From positions 189,425 to 253,424 of the forward strand of contig JABMLH010000002.1 in assembly GCA_013205085.1 (NCBI GenBank): 64,000 bases of DNA, written 5' to 3'. Under the pieces are notes generated by a model. It was not told the origin of the DNA. It saw nothing but the letters and a program-made list of their open reading frames with translations, and did not search any database. Source of the stretch: Microbacteriaceae bacterium VKM Ac-2854. Its GTDB lineage: Bacteria; Actinomycetota; Actinomycetes; Actinomycetales; Microbacteriaceae. Positions 24,808 to 32,628 of the stretch are shown one piece after another (position 1 is the first letter of the stretch; each line of letters starts with the position of its first letter). The translations under genes and the position numbers were made by a program.

Positions 24808-25608
24808 GTGACGACGGAGGCAACGGCCGAGCGGCATCGACGCTCGGCCGGCTGGCGCTACCGCCACTCGCTCTGGCTGCTCACCAAGCGCGACCTCAAG
24901 GTCCGTTACGCGACCAGTGCGCTCGGCTACTTCTGGTCGATCCTCGACCCCTTGGTGATGTCGGGCATCTACTACTTCGTCTTCACCGTCGTCTTCGACC
25001 GCAGCGTCGGCGAGGATCCGTACATCGTGTTCCTGCTGGCCGGTCTGTTGCCGTGGATGTGGTTCAACCAGGCGGTGTCCGACGCGACCCGCGCGTTCCT
25101 GCGCGAGGTCAAACTGGTGCGCTCCACCTCCATCCCCCGCACGATCTGGGTGGCACGGATCGTGCTGTCCAAGGGGATCGAGTTCGTCGCGAGCATCCCC
25201 GTGCTGATCCTCTTCGCAATCGTGGCGGGAGCGCACGTGACGCCGGCCGTGCTGCTGTTCCCGGTGGCGATCGTGCTGCAGGCGGCGCTGATCCTCGGCG
25301 TGGGTCTGATCGTCGCTCCGCTGGTCGTGTTCTTCCGCGACCTGGAGCGGGCCGCGAAGCTCGTGCTCCGGTTCCTCTTCTACGCCTCCCCCATCATCTA
25401 TTCGACGGACAACCTGCCGGAGGCGCTGCAGCCGTGGGCCGCCCTGAACCCGCTCAGCGGCATCTTCGCGCTGTACCGTTCGACGTTCTTCGCGGAGGAG
25501 CTCGACCTCTCCCTGATCGGTGTCTCGGCCCTGATCTCGGCCGTGATCCTCGCGATCGGCATCGTCGTCTTCCAGCGTTCCGAGCGCGCCGTGCTGAAGG
25601 AGATCTGA
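24808..25608 (+). CDS. ABC-2 polysaccharide/teichoic acid export permease
   Basis: A 266-aa membrane protein of the TagG/Wzm type: a cytoplasmic N-terminus, T-K-R-D-L-K-V-R-Y before the first helix (a family hallmark), W-S-I-L-D-P-L at the first span, about six helices, and N-P-L-S-G-I-F-A-L-Y-R before the last. It pairs with the ATPase encoded immediately downstream (stop and start overlap by 1 nt). Start: GTG at 24808, 51 nt after the nucleotidyltransferase stop. Confidence 0.85.
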   Translation: MTTEATAERHRRSAGWRYRHSLWLLTKRDLKVRYATSALGYFWSILDPLVMSGIYYFVFTVVFDRSVGEDPYIVFLLAGLLPWMWFNQAVSDATRAFLREVKLVRSTSIPRTIWVARIVLSKGIEFVASIPVLILFAIVAGAHVTPAVLLFPVAIVLQAALILGVGLIVAPLVVFFRDLERAAKLVLRFLFYASPIIYSTDNLPEALQPWAALNPLSGIFALYRSTFFAEELDLSLIGVSALISAVILAIGIVVFQRSERAVLKEI

Positions 25609-26366
25609 TGTCGGACATCGTGATCCGTGCGAGCGGAGTCGGCATCCGGTTCCGGCGCAACCGTCGCGGCCGACGCAGCTTCAAGGATCTCTTCGCCGGC
25701 TCCGCCCGACGCAATCGGCCGAACGAGTTCTGGGCCCTGCGCGACGTCGATTTCGAGGTGCACGCCGGCGAGGCCATCGGTGTCGTCGGCCGCAACGGCC
25801 AGGGCAAGTCGACCCTGCTCAAGCTCGTCGCCGGCGTCGTCATCGCGGACGAGGGCACGGTCGCCGTGCACACGGGCGTCGCACCGCTGATCGAGATCAC
25901 GGGCGGTTTCGTCGACGACCTCAGCGTGCGCGAGAACGTCTACCTCACGGCGGGCCTGCACGGCATGTCCAAGCGCGAGGTCGACGCGGTCTTCGACGAG
26001 ATCATCGACTTCGCCGAGATCGGCGACTTCCTGGACACGCCGTACAAGCACCTCTCCAGCGGGATGAAGGTGAGAATCGCGTTCTCGGTGGTCTCGCGGC
26101 TGGAGGAGCCGATCATCCTGGTCGACGAGGTGCTGGCCGTCGGCGACAAGGGATTCCGCGAGAAGTGCTACAGCCGGATCGAGGAACTGCTGGCCTCCGG
26201 CCGCACCCTCTTCTTCGTCTCGCACAACGAGCGCGACCTGCGCCGTTTCTGCACGCGGGGCCTCTACCTGAACAAAGGCCGACTCGTGCTCGACGGACCG
26301 ATCGACGCCGTGCTCGCGCGTTACGCTGAGGACCACGCGCCGAAGCCGCCGACGCCGTCCGCCTGA
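25608..26366 (+). CDS. ABC-2 polysaccharide/teichoic acid export ATPase
   Basis: A 252-aa ATPase of the TagH/Wzt class. Walker A is G-R-N-G-Q-G-K-S-T, the signature L-S-S-G-M-K-V-R, Walker B I-I-L-V-D-E-V-L-A-V-G-D and the switch His F-V-S-H-N. The G-D-K-G-F-R-E-K-C motif after Walker B is typical of polysaccharide exporters. It lacks the C-terminal carbohydrate-binding extension of some Wzt proteins, so export is probably not coupled to chain-end recognition. It forms a transporter with the preceding permease. Confidence 0.87.
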   Translation: MSDIVIRASGVGIRFRRNRRGRRSFKDLFAGSARRNRPNEFWALRDVDFEVHAGEAIGVVGRNGQGKSTLLKLVAGVVIADEGTVAVHTGVAPLIEITGGFVDDLSVRENVYLTAGLHGMSKREVDAVFDEIIDFAEIGDFLDTPYKHLSSGMKVRIAFSVVSRLEEPIILVDEVLAVGDKGFREKCYSRIEELLASGRTLFFVSHNERDLRRFCTRGLYLNKGRLVLDGPIDAVLARYAEDHAPKPPTPSA

Positions 26367-26412
26367 GGCGGCGCACGGGCCTCGCGGCGCGATCGGCGGG
26401 AGCGAGCACGGC

Positions 26413-27900
26413 ATGGCGAAGAAGAACGAGGTAGTCGTACCCGACACGGAGCGCGCCGTTCCGGTCGAGAACGCCCAGCTGGCACGCATCCTGGACCGAC
26501 TCCTCGCCGTGCAGCGACCGGCGGTTCTGGCGAACATCCGGATGCTGCGCAAGCGTCGACCGGATGCGACGCCCGAACAGATCATCACCAGCCTCGAGCG
26601 GCAGTACCTCGCCAGCGTGACCACCGGTGGCGCCGCGATCGGCGCGACCGCCGTCATCCCCGGCGTCGGCACGGGGGCATCCATCGCCCTCTCCGGTGCG
26701 GGAGCCGCCGGGTTCCTGGAGGCGAGCGCCCTGTTCGCGCAATCGGTGACCGAGGTGCACGGCATCCGGCTCGACGATCCGGAGCGGGCGCGCGCGCTCG
26801 TGCTGACCATGATGCTCGGCAGCGGCGGCAGCGATCTGGTTCGCCAGGTCGCGTCGCAGGCGACGGGCGGCGGCGCCGGGCTGACGCAGTACTGGGGCTC
26901 GGTCGTCACGAAGGGAATGCCGTCGTTCCTGGTCGGCGAGCTGAGCGATCGGGCGAAATCCATGTTCGCGCGGCACTTCATCGCCCAGCAGGGCGCCGGC
27001 ATCGTCGGGCGCGCGATGCCGTTCGGCATCGGCGCGGCCATCGGCGGCGTGGGCAACGCGATGCTGGGACGCCGCGTGATCTCCAGCTCGCGCGAGGCGT
27101 TCGGCCCGGCGCCGACCGCGTTCACCAGCCATCTCGTCATCGCGCCGACGCGGTCGGAGCGGAAGAAGGCGATCACCGCGAGCGCCGCGTACGAGCCGCT
27201 GAACCTCTTCGTGCGCGACTACGGCGGAACGGGCGAGAAGGTTGCGCTGCTGATCCACGGCATCATGGCCGACTCGCGGATCTGGTACGAACTCGTGCCC
27301 TCCTTGATCGAGCGCGGTTACCGCGTGATCGCGCCCGACCTGGCCGGTCACGGCGGCTCACCACGGTCGCGGATCTACTCCCCCGAACGATGGGCGGCGG
27401 ATATCCGTGCTTCCGTGCTGCAGACGCCCGACCTGATCATCGGGCATTCGCTGGGCGGTCTCATCGCCAGTCACTTGGTCGACGAGTACCTGCCGGAGCG
27501 GGTGATCTACGTCGACCCGGCGTTCGGCGAGCCAGGGGGCATCAAGGGGATCATCGGGCGCGAGCGGTTCCAGAAGCTGACGGTGGCCACCCGTGAGCAG
27601 CTGATCAAGCAGCATCCCCGGTGGAGCATCGAGCAGATCGACCTCGACCTGGCGAACCTGGAACGCTGGGACCCGGAGACCGTGCACGGAGTGCGCGACC
27701 GCGCCGTGGTGCACGCGCCCGAGGTGCCGCTGGTGCCCTCGTTGGTGGTGCTCGCCGACAAGAGCCAGCTCGTGAGCACGTCGCTGGCCGCGAAGCTGGC
27801 GGAGGCGGGCTTCCAGGTGCGGGTCGTGCCCGGTGGCGGGCACACGGTGTTCCGCGACGACCTCGCCGCGTTCGTGTCGTCGATCCGGGACTGGCTCTGA
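26413..27900 (+). CDS. Two-domain protein: glycine-rich helical domain fused to alpha/beta hydrolase
   Basis: A 495-aa protein. Residues ~15-250 form a helical, Gly/Ala-rich domain (L-R-K-R-R-P-D-A-T-P-E-Q-I, then A-V-I-P-G-V-G-T-G-A-S-I) found as a stand-alone protein in other actinobacteria as far as I recall. Residues ~260-495 are an alpha/beta hydrolase: oxyanion region L-I-H-G-I-M, nucleophile S346 in G-H-S-L-G-G, acid D449 and H477 (G-G-G-H-T). No internal stop or obvious frameshift separates the halves. Enzyme substrate unknown. The stop overlaps the start of the next gene by 1 nt. Confidence 0.75.
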   Translation: MAKKNEVVVPDTERAVPVENAQLARILDRLLAVQRPAVLANIRMLRKRRPDATPEQIITSLERQYLASVTTGGAAIGATAVIPGVGTGASIALSGAGAAGFLEASALFAQSVTEVHGIRLDDPERARALVLTMMLGSGGSDLVRQVASQATGGGAGLTQYWGSVVTKGMPSFLVGELSDRAKSMFARHFIAQQGAGIVGRAMPFGIGAAIGGVGNAMLGRRVISSSREAFGPAPTAFTSHLVIAPTRSERKKAITASAAYEPLNLFVRDYGGTGEKVALLIHGIMADSRIWYELVPSLIERGYRVIAPDLAGHGGSPRSRIYSPERWAADIRASVLQTPDLIIGHSLGGLIASHLVDEYLPERVIYVDPAFGEPGGIKGIIGRERFQKLTVATREQLIKQHPRWSIEQIDLDLANLERWDPETVHGVRDRAVVHAPEVPLVPSLVVLADKSQLVSTSLAAKLAEAGFQVRVVPGGGHTVFRDDLAAFVSSIRDWL

Positions 27901-28286
27901 TGACGGCGGTCGAGGAGTACCTCGGGTCGCTGGAGCACGCACGCTTCGATGAGGTCCTGACCCTGCGCGCGGCTGTACTCGCCTCCGCCGATGGCCTGAT
28001 CGAGAGCGTGAAGTGGAACGCGCCGAGCTACGCGCTGGCGAGCAGCTCGCACGAGGCGACGTTCCGGCTGAAGCCGAACGATGCGCTGCAGCTGATCCTG
28101 CACCGCGGCGCCGCGGTGCGGTCGGACGCGCTCGACGCGGTCCTCCCGGACCCGCTCGGTCTCGTGCAGTGGGCGACGCCGGATCGCGGGGTCGTGACGT
28201 TCACCGACCGCGTGGACCCGGCGATGGCGGATGCGGTGACCGCGCTGGTCGGCGCGTGGCTGCGGCTGGACGGGGAGACGGGCTGA
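27900..28286 (+). CDS. DUF1801 (YdhG-like) domain protein
   Basis: A 128-aa soluble protein: V-E-E-Y-L-G-S-L-E-H at the N-terminus, L-I-E-S-V-K-W-N-A-P-S-Y in the first half, then F-R-L-K-P-N-D-A-L-Q-L-I-L-H, matching DUF1801 (YdhG/YjbR-fold) proteins. The W-N-A-P-S-Y motif is the family's most conserved site. The function is unknown; relatives resemble iron-binding frataxin-fold proteins. It is translationally coupled to the hydrolase fusion gene upstream (stop/start overlap). Confidence 0.78.
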   Translation: MTAVEEYLGSLEHARFDEVLTLRAAVLASADGLIESVKWNAPSYALASSSHEATFRLKPNDALQLILHRGAAVRSDALDAVLPDPLGLVQWATPDRGVVTFTDRVDPAMADAVTALVGAWLRLDGETG

Positions 28287-28344
28287 CCACTTGTGAGAAG
28301 TAGCGCTTCCGGTTGATCGGTAGCGACCACTTGTGAGAAGTGGT
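28285..28344. repeat. Two copies of GACCACTTGTGAGAAGT, the second palindromic
   Basis: gaccacttgtgagaagt occurs at 28285-28301 and again at 28325-28341, 40 bp apart. The second copy extends to a perfect palindrome, accactt-gtgag-aagtggt (28326-28344). It lies just after the DUF1801 stop and before the HNH copy 2 upstream block. It may be an intrinsic terminator-like hairpin or a pair of binding sites. Confidence 0.5.
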
Positions 28345-28381
28345 CGGACCCGGTCTTGGTTGGTAGCGCGGCGTCCCCTCC

Positions 28382-28474
28382 TCCACAGGGTGGGTTTCGG
28401 GCCGAGTTTTCCAGGATCGCCTCCGCGGCGCGTTCAGTGTCAGTAGTACGTACTGCAATACTCGTATGGATCAG
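28382..28474 (+). promoter_or_regulatory. Conserved block upstream of HNH copy 2
   Basis: From tccacagggtgg to aatactcgtatggatca this block is nearly the same as the one before the first DUF222-HNH gene (13899-13991), including the first bases of the coding sequence. It probably holds the promoter of the HNH gene. Confidence 0.6.
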
Positions 28475-29815
28475 AACAGGCGACAGCAAGCACCGCACGC
28501 GGTGCGCGAGACGGTACGGGAGTACGGCGACGAAGCCGCATTCCTGGGCCGCTCGATGTCGCCGATCGCGCTGCAGCGGGCGCAGGCGCTGTACGCGGGG
28601 TATCGGGCGGGGATCGCTCGGCCGGAGCTGTTCGCGGTGGGCCGTTCGGTGCACGCGGAGCAGATCAACGATCTCGCGGAACGCTCCATCCGAGCCGAGT
28701 TCGCGTTGGTGATGGGCGTGTCGGAGAACGCCGCCGCCCGGGAGCTGGATTACGCGCAGCTGCTGGTCGAGGAGTTGCCGCAGACGCGGGCGCTGCTCGC
28801 GAACGCGGCGATTCTGTGGGAGTGCGGGCAGTTGATCTGCGCCGCTGCCCGCCGGGTCCCGCTGGCGGCGCGGGATGTGTACGACTGGCGGGCCGCGCAG
28901 CTGGCGCCGGGGCTGCGCCCGCATCAGTTGAAGAAGGCTCCCGCGCGTCTGGTGGAGGAGTTGCAGGATCAGCCGCTCGCCGAACGGCACGAACTGGCCA
29001 AGGAGCGCCGCACCGTGTGGCTCACCCCGGAAGAGGACGGGATGTGCGTCATCTCCGCTCTGCTGCCCGCCCCGGTCGCGTTGGGCGCGTACGACCGGTT
29101 GGACAGCATCGCGAAGATCATCCGCAAGGAAGACGAAGACGGCACCGAGACCCGCTCGCTCGCGCAGTTGCGCGCGGATGCGTTCGGGGACATCCTCCTC
29201 GACGGCGACGTCGCCGGCACCATCCCCGACTCCGACGACCGGGCCCGCACCTTCCTGCCCGGCGTCCGCGCACGAGTGCGCATCATGGTCCCGGTGCTCA
29301 CGGCGGCGGGTGACGATGAGGAGAACGCGGAACTCGACGGCTACGGCCCCATCCCCGCCGACATGGCGCGAGAGCTCGTGGGCACGGGCTCGGACTTCTA
29401 TCGGGTTCTCACCGACCCGACGACCTGCGCGCCGATCTCGGTGGAGCGGCTGAAGCGGTTCCCGCCGGCGGAGATGCGCGTGTTCGTGCAGCTGCGCGAC
29501 CTCACCTGCCGCTTCCCCGGCTGCACCCGCCCCGCCGCGAAAGCGGAGATCGACCACGCCACCGAATGGGCCAACGGCGGCCACACCGCCATCAGGAACC
29601 TTTTGACCTTATGCACCAGCCACCACCACGTCAGGCACGGGGAGCAGTGGAGCTACCGCCTCCACCCCGACGGGACCGCAGACTGGACCAGCCCCACCGG
29701 GAGACGGGTGACCACCCATCCCCCCGACGTCCCGGGCGCGACACCGGGGCCGAGATTCCGGGACAAGCTCTTCAGCGAAGACCCACCCCCGACCGCCGAA
29801 CAAGCCGGATTCTGA
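28466..29815 (+). CDS. DUF222 / HNH endonuclease family protein, copy 2
   Basis: A 449-aa paralogue of the protein at 12565-13905, roughly half identical by eye. DUF222 part: D-L-A-E-R-S-I-R-A-E-F-A-L-V-M-G-V-S. HNH part: C-R-F-P-G-C-T-R-P, E-I-D-H-A-T-E-W, N-L-L-T-L-C-T-S-H-H-H. All nuclease residues seem kept in both copies, so both may be active. Family members are multicopy in actinobacteria (mycobacterial 13E12 repeats), and their biological role is undefined. The start is fixed by the shared MDQ N-terminus. Confidence 0.85.
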   Translation: MDQNRRQQAPHAVRETVREYGDEAAFLGRSMSPIALQRAQALYAGYRAGIARPELFAVGRSVHAEQINDLAERSIRAEFALVMGVSENAAARELDYAQLLVEELPQTRALLANAAILWECGQLICAAARRVPLAARDVYDWRAAQLAPGLRPHQLKKAPARLVEELQDQPLAERHELAKERRTVWLTPEEDGMCVISALLPAPVALGAYDRLDSIAKIIRKEDEDGTETRSLAQLRADAFGDILLDGDVAGTIPDSDDRARTFLPGVRARVRIMVPVLTAAGDDEENAELDGYGPIPADMARELVGTGSDFYRVLTDPTTCAPISVERLKRFPPAEMRVFVQLRDLTCRFPGCTRPAAKAEIDHATEWANGGHTAIRNLLTLCTSHHHVRHGEQWSYRLHPDGTADWTSPTGRRVTTHPPDVPGATPGPRFRDKLFSEDPPPTAEQAGF

Positions 29816-29861
29816 ACCTCACTGCCGCTGACGACCCGCCCGCTGATCGAGCCGGCCGAGA

Positions 29862-30440
29862 TCAGGCACTCGCCTTCGCGGCAGCCTTCGCGGCCTGCTT
29901 GGTCGCGCGCACCTTGGCCAGCGACTCGGGCGAGACGATGTCGGCGACGGAGCGGAAGCTGCCCTCCTCGCCGTAGGCCCCGGCCGCATCCCGCCAACCC
30001 GCGCCCGTGAAGCCGTACTGCTTGCCCAGCAGGGCGAGGAAGATCTTGGCCTTCTGCTCCCCGAAGCCCGGCAGGGCCTTGAGCCGCTTCAGCACGGTCG
30101 GGCCGTCGGGATCGTCGCGCGTCCACAGCTGCGACGCGTCGCCGTCCCAGTCCTCGACCAGCGTGCGGCACAGCGTCTGGATCCGCCCGGCCATGCTGCC
30201 CGGGTACCGGTGAACCGCGGGCGGGGTGCGGCAGAGTTCGACGAACGCGTCGTCGCCTTCCGCGGCGATCGCGGCGGCGGAGAAGGAGCCCAGCCGGTCG
30301 CGGATCTTCGCGGGGCCGATGAACGCCGTCTCCATCGCGACCTGCTGGTCCAGCAGCATACCGACGAGCAGCGCGAGCGGATCGGCGGACAGCAGCTCGT
30401 CGGCGGCCGAATCGTCGGTGATGTGCAGTTCAGGAGGCAT
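29862..30440 (-). CDS. HhH-GPD family base-excision repair protein
   Basis: A 192-aa protein with a helix-hairpin-helix: L-K-A-L-P-G-F-G-E-Q-K-A-K-I-F-L-A. It is shorter than typical EndoIII/AlkA glycosylases and lacks an Fe-S cluster. The N-terminal helices (L-L-V-G-M-L-L-D-Q-Q-V-A-M) match the small HhH-GPD family common in actinobacteria. It presumably acts on damaged bases; activity and lesion are not known. The tail is rich in Ala/Lys. The ATG at 30440 follows an aggag-like site on the minus strand and overlaps the MocR gene's 3' end by 11 nt. Confidence 0.78.
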   Translation of the reverse strand: MPPELHITDDSAADELLSADPLALLVGMLLDQQVAMETAFIGPAKIRDRLGSFSAAAIAAEGDDAFVELCRTPPAVHRYPGSMAGRIQTLCRTLVEDWDGDASQLWTRDDPDGPTVLKRLKALPGFGEQKAKIFLALLGKQYGFTGAGWRDAAGAYGEEGSFRSVADIVSPESLAKVRATKQAAKAAAKASA

Positions 30441-31869
30441 ACCCCTGGATACCACGATCGCCATGCGCGCGCACCACCGCATCCACCTCTTCCAGCGCGC
30501 GAACAACAGCGAGGTCGCCGGGTCCGCCGTAGCTGAGCACGAGTCCCGGATGAGGAGAGCGGCCGTTCGCGTAGTAGTCGTCCAGTGACGCGACGAGCAC
30601 GCCGCGGACGGCCAACTCCGCAACGACGTCACCAGCGGAGACACCCGCCGGCAACGACACGACCGCGTGCAACCCGCCGTCCAGCCCGCTGACACTCCCC
30701 CATTCGACGTCGGCGAAGAAGTCGAGCAACAGCCGCCGCCGATGCGCATAGGCACGGCGCGCCCGGGCGAGGTGACGGCGCAGCGCCCCCGAGGCGAGGT
30801 AGGACGACAGCGCGAGCTGAACCATGCCGGACACCGGCGAGGGGTCCTCGCCGCGCTCGGCCTCGATCCGCCCGCGCAACGGCGACGTCTCGCGCACCAC
30901 CACGAAGGCCATCCGCAGCCACGGCGAGATCGTTTTGGAGAAGGAGCCCACGTGCACCACCGCTCCGGACGAATCGAGCGCTGCGAGAGCGGGCAGCGGC
31001 GCTCCGACGTGACGGAACTCGCTGTCGTAGTCGTCCTCGACCAGCAGCACACCGTGAGCGACGGCCCAGTCCGTGAGCGTAAGGCGGGCATCCGCGGCGA
31101 GACGCCCGCCGGTCGGGTACTGGTGCGACGGCGTCAGCACCACAACATCGGGCACGGGATCGAGGGCGAGCAGCAGGGCCACATCGATACCGTCACCCGC
31201 GACCGGAACCGGAATCACCACGGCGCCCATCCGCGTCAGCCGACGGCGCACGGCCGGATACCCCGGATCCTCGACGACGACGCGCGCCGGCCGATCGAGA
31301 GGGTCGGCCACCGCCCGCACCACGATCTCGATCGCATCCGCCGTGCCGGACGTGACGATCACGTCGTCCGCGTGCGCGAGCACACCGCGGCTGCGGTGCA
31401 GCTGATCGGCGATCTGTGCGCGCAGAGCGGCCGATCCGCGCGGATCGGCGGCGTCCTCCGGCGGATCGACGGCGGCCGCCGCGCGCCAGGCCGAGCGCCA
31501 TTCCGCGCCGGCGACCCCGCGGGTCGAGGGGATCCCCGGTCGTAGGTCGAGAACCGGCACCGTGGATGCCGCGTTCGCCGGTACGGCGCGATGCTCGAGC
31601 CGCAGCGGATGGCTGGTCACCGACGGCGCGACGACGGTTCCGGAACGAGCTCGTGCCACGAGGTAGCCCTCGCCGACCAGCTGGTCGATCCCGGCCACCA
31701 CGGAACCGCGGGACACCCCGAGGGCCGCCGCGAGGGATCGCGACGACGGCACCCGCTGGTCGGCACGCAACCGGCCGTCGAGCACGGCCTGGCGCACCGC
31801 GTCGGCGACGGCCGCGCGGAGGCCGCCGGGGTGGCGCGCATCGAGGTGCAGGATCAGATCGGTTTCCAC
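30430..31869 (-). CDS. MocR/PdxR-type regulator (GntR HTH + aminotransferase fold)
   Basis: A 479-aa protein: a GntR winged helix (residues ~5-75; L-R-A-D-Q-R-V-P-S-S-R-S-L-A-A-A-L-G-V-S-R) joined to a fold-type I aminotransferase domain. PLP-binding K312 lies in S-F-S-K-T-I-S-P-W, and D-D-Y-D-S-E-F is the usual motif before it. MocR proteins use PLP as a sensor and control nearby vitamin B6 or amino-acid genes. It is divergent from a PNPOx-fold gene, as expected for a PdxR-like regulator. The GTG at 31869 begins at the HTH; the longer frame overlaps the divergent gene. Confidence 0.85.
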   Translation of the reverse strand: METDLILHLDARHPGGLRAAVADAVRQAVLDGRLRADQRVPSSRSLAAALGVSRGSVVAGIDQLVGEGYLVARARSGTVVAPSVTSHPLRLEHRAVPANAASTVPVLDLRPGIPSTRGVAGAEWRSAWRAAAAVDPPEDAADPRGSAALRAQIADQLHRSRGVLAHADDVIVTSGTADAIEIVVRAVADPLDRPARVVVEDPGYPAVRRRLTRMGAVVIPVPVAGDGIDVALLLALDPVPDVVVLTPSHQYPTGGRLAADARLTLTDWAVAHGVLLVEDDYDSEFRHVGAPLPALAALDSSGAVVHVGSFSKTISPWLRMAFVVVRETSPLRGRIEAERGEDPSPVSGMVQLALSSYLASGALRRHLARARRAYAHRRRLLLDFFADVEWGSVSGLDGGLHAVVSLPAGVSAGDVVAELAVRGVLVASLDDYYANGRSPHPGLVLSYGGPGDLAVVRALEEVDAVVRAHGDRGIQGYAS

Positions 31870-31883
31870 GCGAGCAACCACCT

Positions 31884-31935
31884 CCAGCAACTGGACCAGG
31901 ACGAACAACGAATTCTGGCATTGTCGCAGGTCCAG
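31884..31935. promoter_or_regulatory. Operator candidate between MocR gene and PNPOx-like gene
   Basis: The divergent intergenic region holds ctggacc (31891-31897) and ggtccag (31929-31935), perfect 7-bp inverted arms 31 bp apart, plus the nested ccag-caa-ctgg at 31884-31894. Widely spaced repeats are typical for MocR dimers bridging a promoter. Confidence 0.5.
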
Positions 31936-31956
31936 ATCGGCGGGCACACTCGTGCC

Positions 31957-32625
31957 ATGACGCTTCTCGACACCGACGCCACTCGACTCACCCGGATGCG
32001 CGAACGCCAGGTCTTCGACCGCGCCGCGCTGGACGAGATCCTCGACGAGGCGCTGATCGCGCACGTCGGCCTCACTCGCGAGCACGGTCCGGTGCTGCTG
32101 CCCATGCTCTTCGCTCGCGACGGCGGCGCCGTGCTGATCCACGGCTCCACAGGCGGCGGCCTGTTCCGCGAGGCCGCAGCCGGAACACCCGTCGCCTTCG
32201 CCGTGACTCTCGTCGACGGCCTGGTCTTCGCCCGGTCGACCTTTGACAGCTCGATGAACTACCGCAGCGCGATGCTGATCGGCGTGGCCGAGCCGGTGCT
32301 CGATCCGACCGAGAAGGCACGAGCCCTGGAGGTGCTCAGCGAACGGATCATGCCCGGTCGACCGGCCGAGTTGCGCGCGACCACCCCGAAGGAGCGCGCC
32401 GCGACCCTGGTGCTGCGCCTGCCGATCGAGCAGGCGAGCGTGAAGATCCGCTCGGCCGGTCCGAGCGACGACGACGGCGCGGATCCGCGGCTGTGGGCCG
32501 GGGTGGTGCCGCTGGTGACTCGCACCCTCGAGCCGGTCACGGCGCCCGGCGTCGAGGCGGCGCCATCGGCGGCTGCGAACGGCTTCCGCGCGCTCACCGA
32601 CCAGCGCCGACCCCGCTACTCCTGA
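31957..32625 (+). CDS. Pyridoxamine 5'-phosphate oxidase family protein
   Basis: A 222-aa protein of the split-barrel FMN-binding fold: R-Q-V-F-D-R-A-A-L-D-E-I-L, A-H-V-G-L-T-R-E-H-G-P-V-L-L-P-M-L-F, I-H-G-S-T-G-G-G-L, S-M-N-Y-R-S-A-M-L-I-G. This is the subfamily often next to MocR regulators. Whether it oxidises pyridoxamine phosphate or does another flavin reaction is not visible. Transcribed divergently from the MocR gene with 87 bp between starts, it is probably that regulator's target. Confidence 0.8.
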   Translation: MTLLDTDATRLTRMRERQVFDRAALDEILDEALIAHVGLTREHGPVLLPMLFARDGGAVLIHGSTGGGLFREAAAGTPVAFAVTLVDGLVFARSTFDSSMNYRSAMLIGVAEPVLDPTEKARALEVLSERIMPGRPAELRATTPKERAATLVLRLPIEQASVKIRSAGPSDDDGADPRLWAGVVPLVTRTLEPVTAPGVEAAPSAAANGFRALTDQRRPRYS

Positions 32626-32628
32626 GCG

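Noticed and set aside
26413-27900. Splitting the hydrolase fusion into two genes
   Set aside because: No stop codon, frameshift or good internal start with a ribosome-binding site is present at the junction near residue 255, so I keep it as one gene while flagging it.
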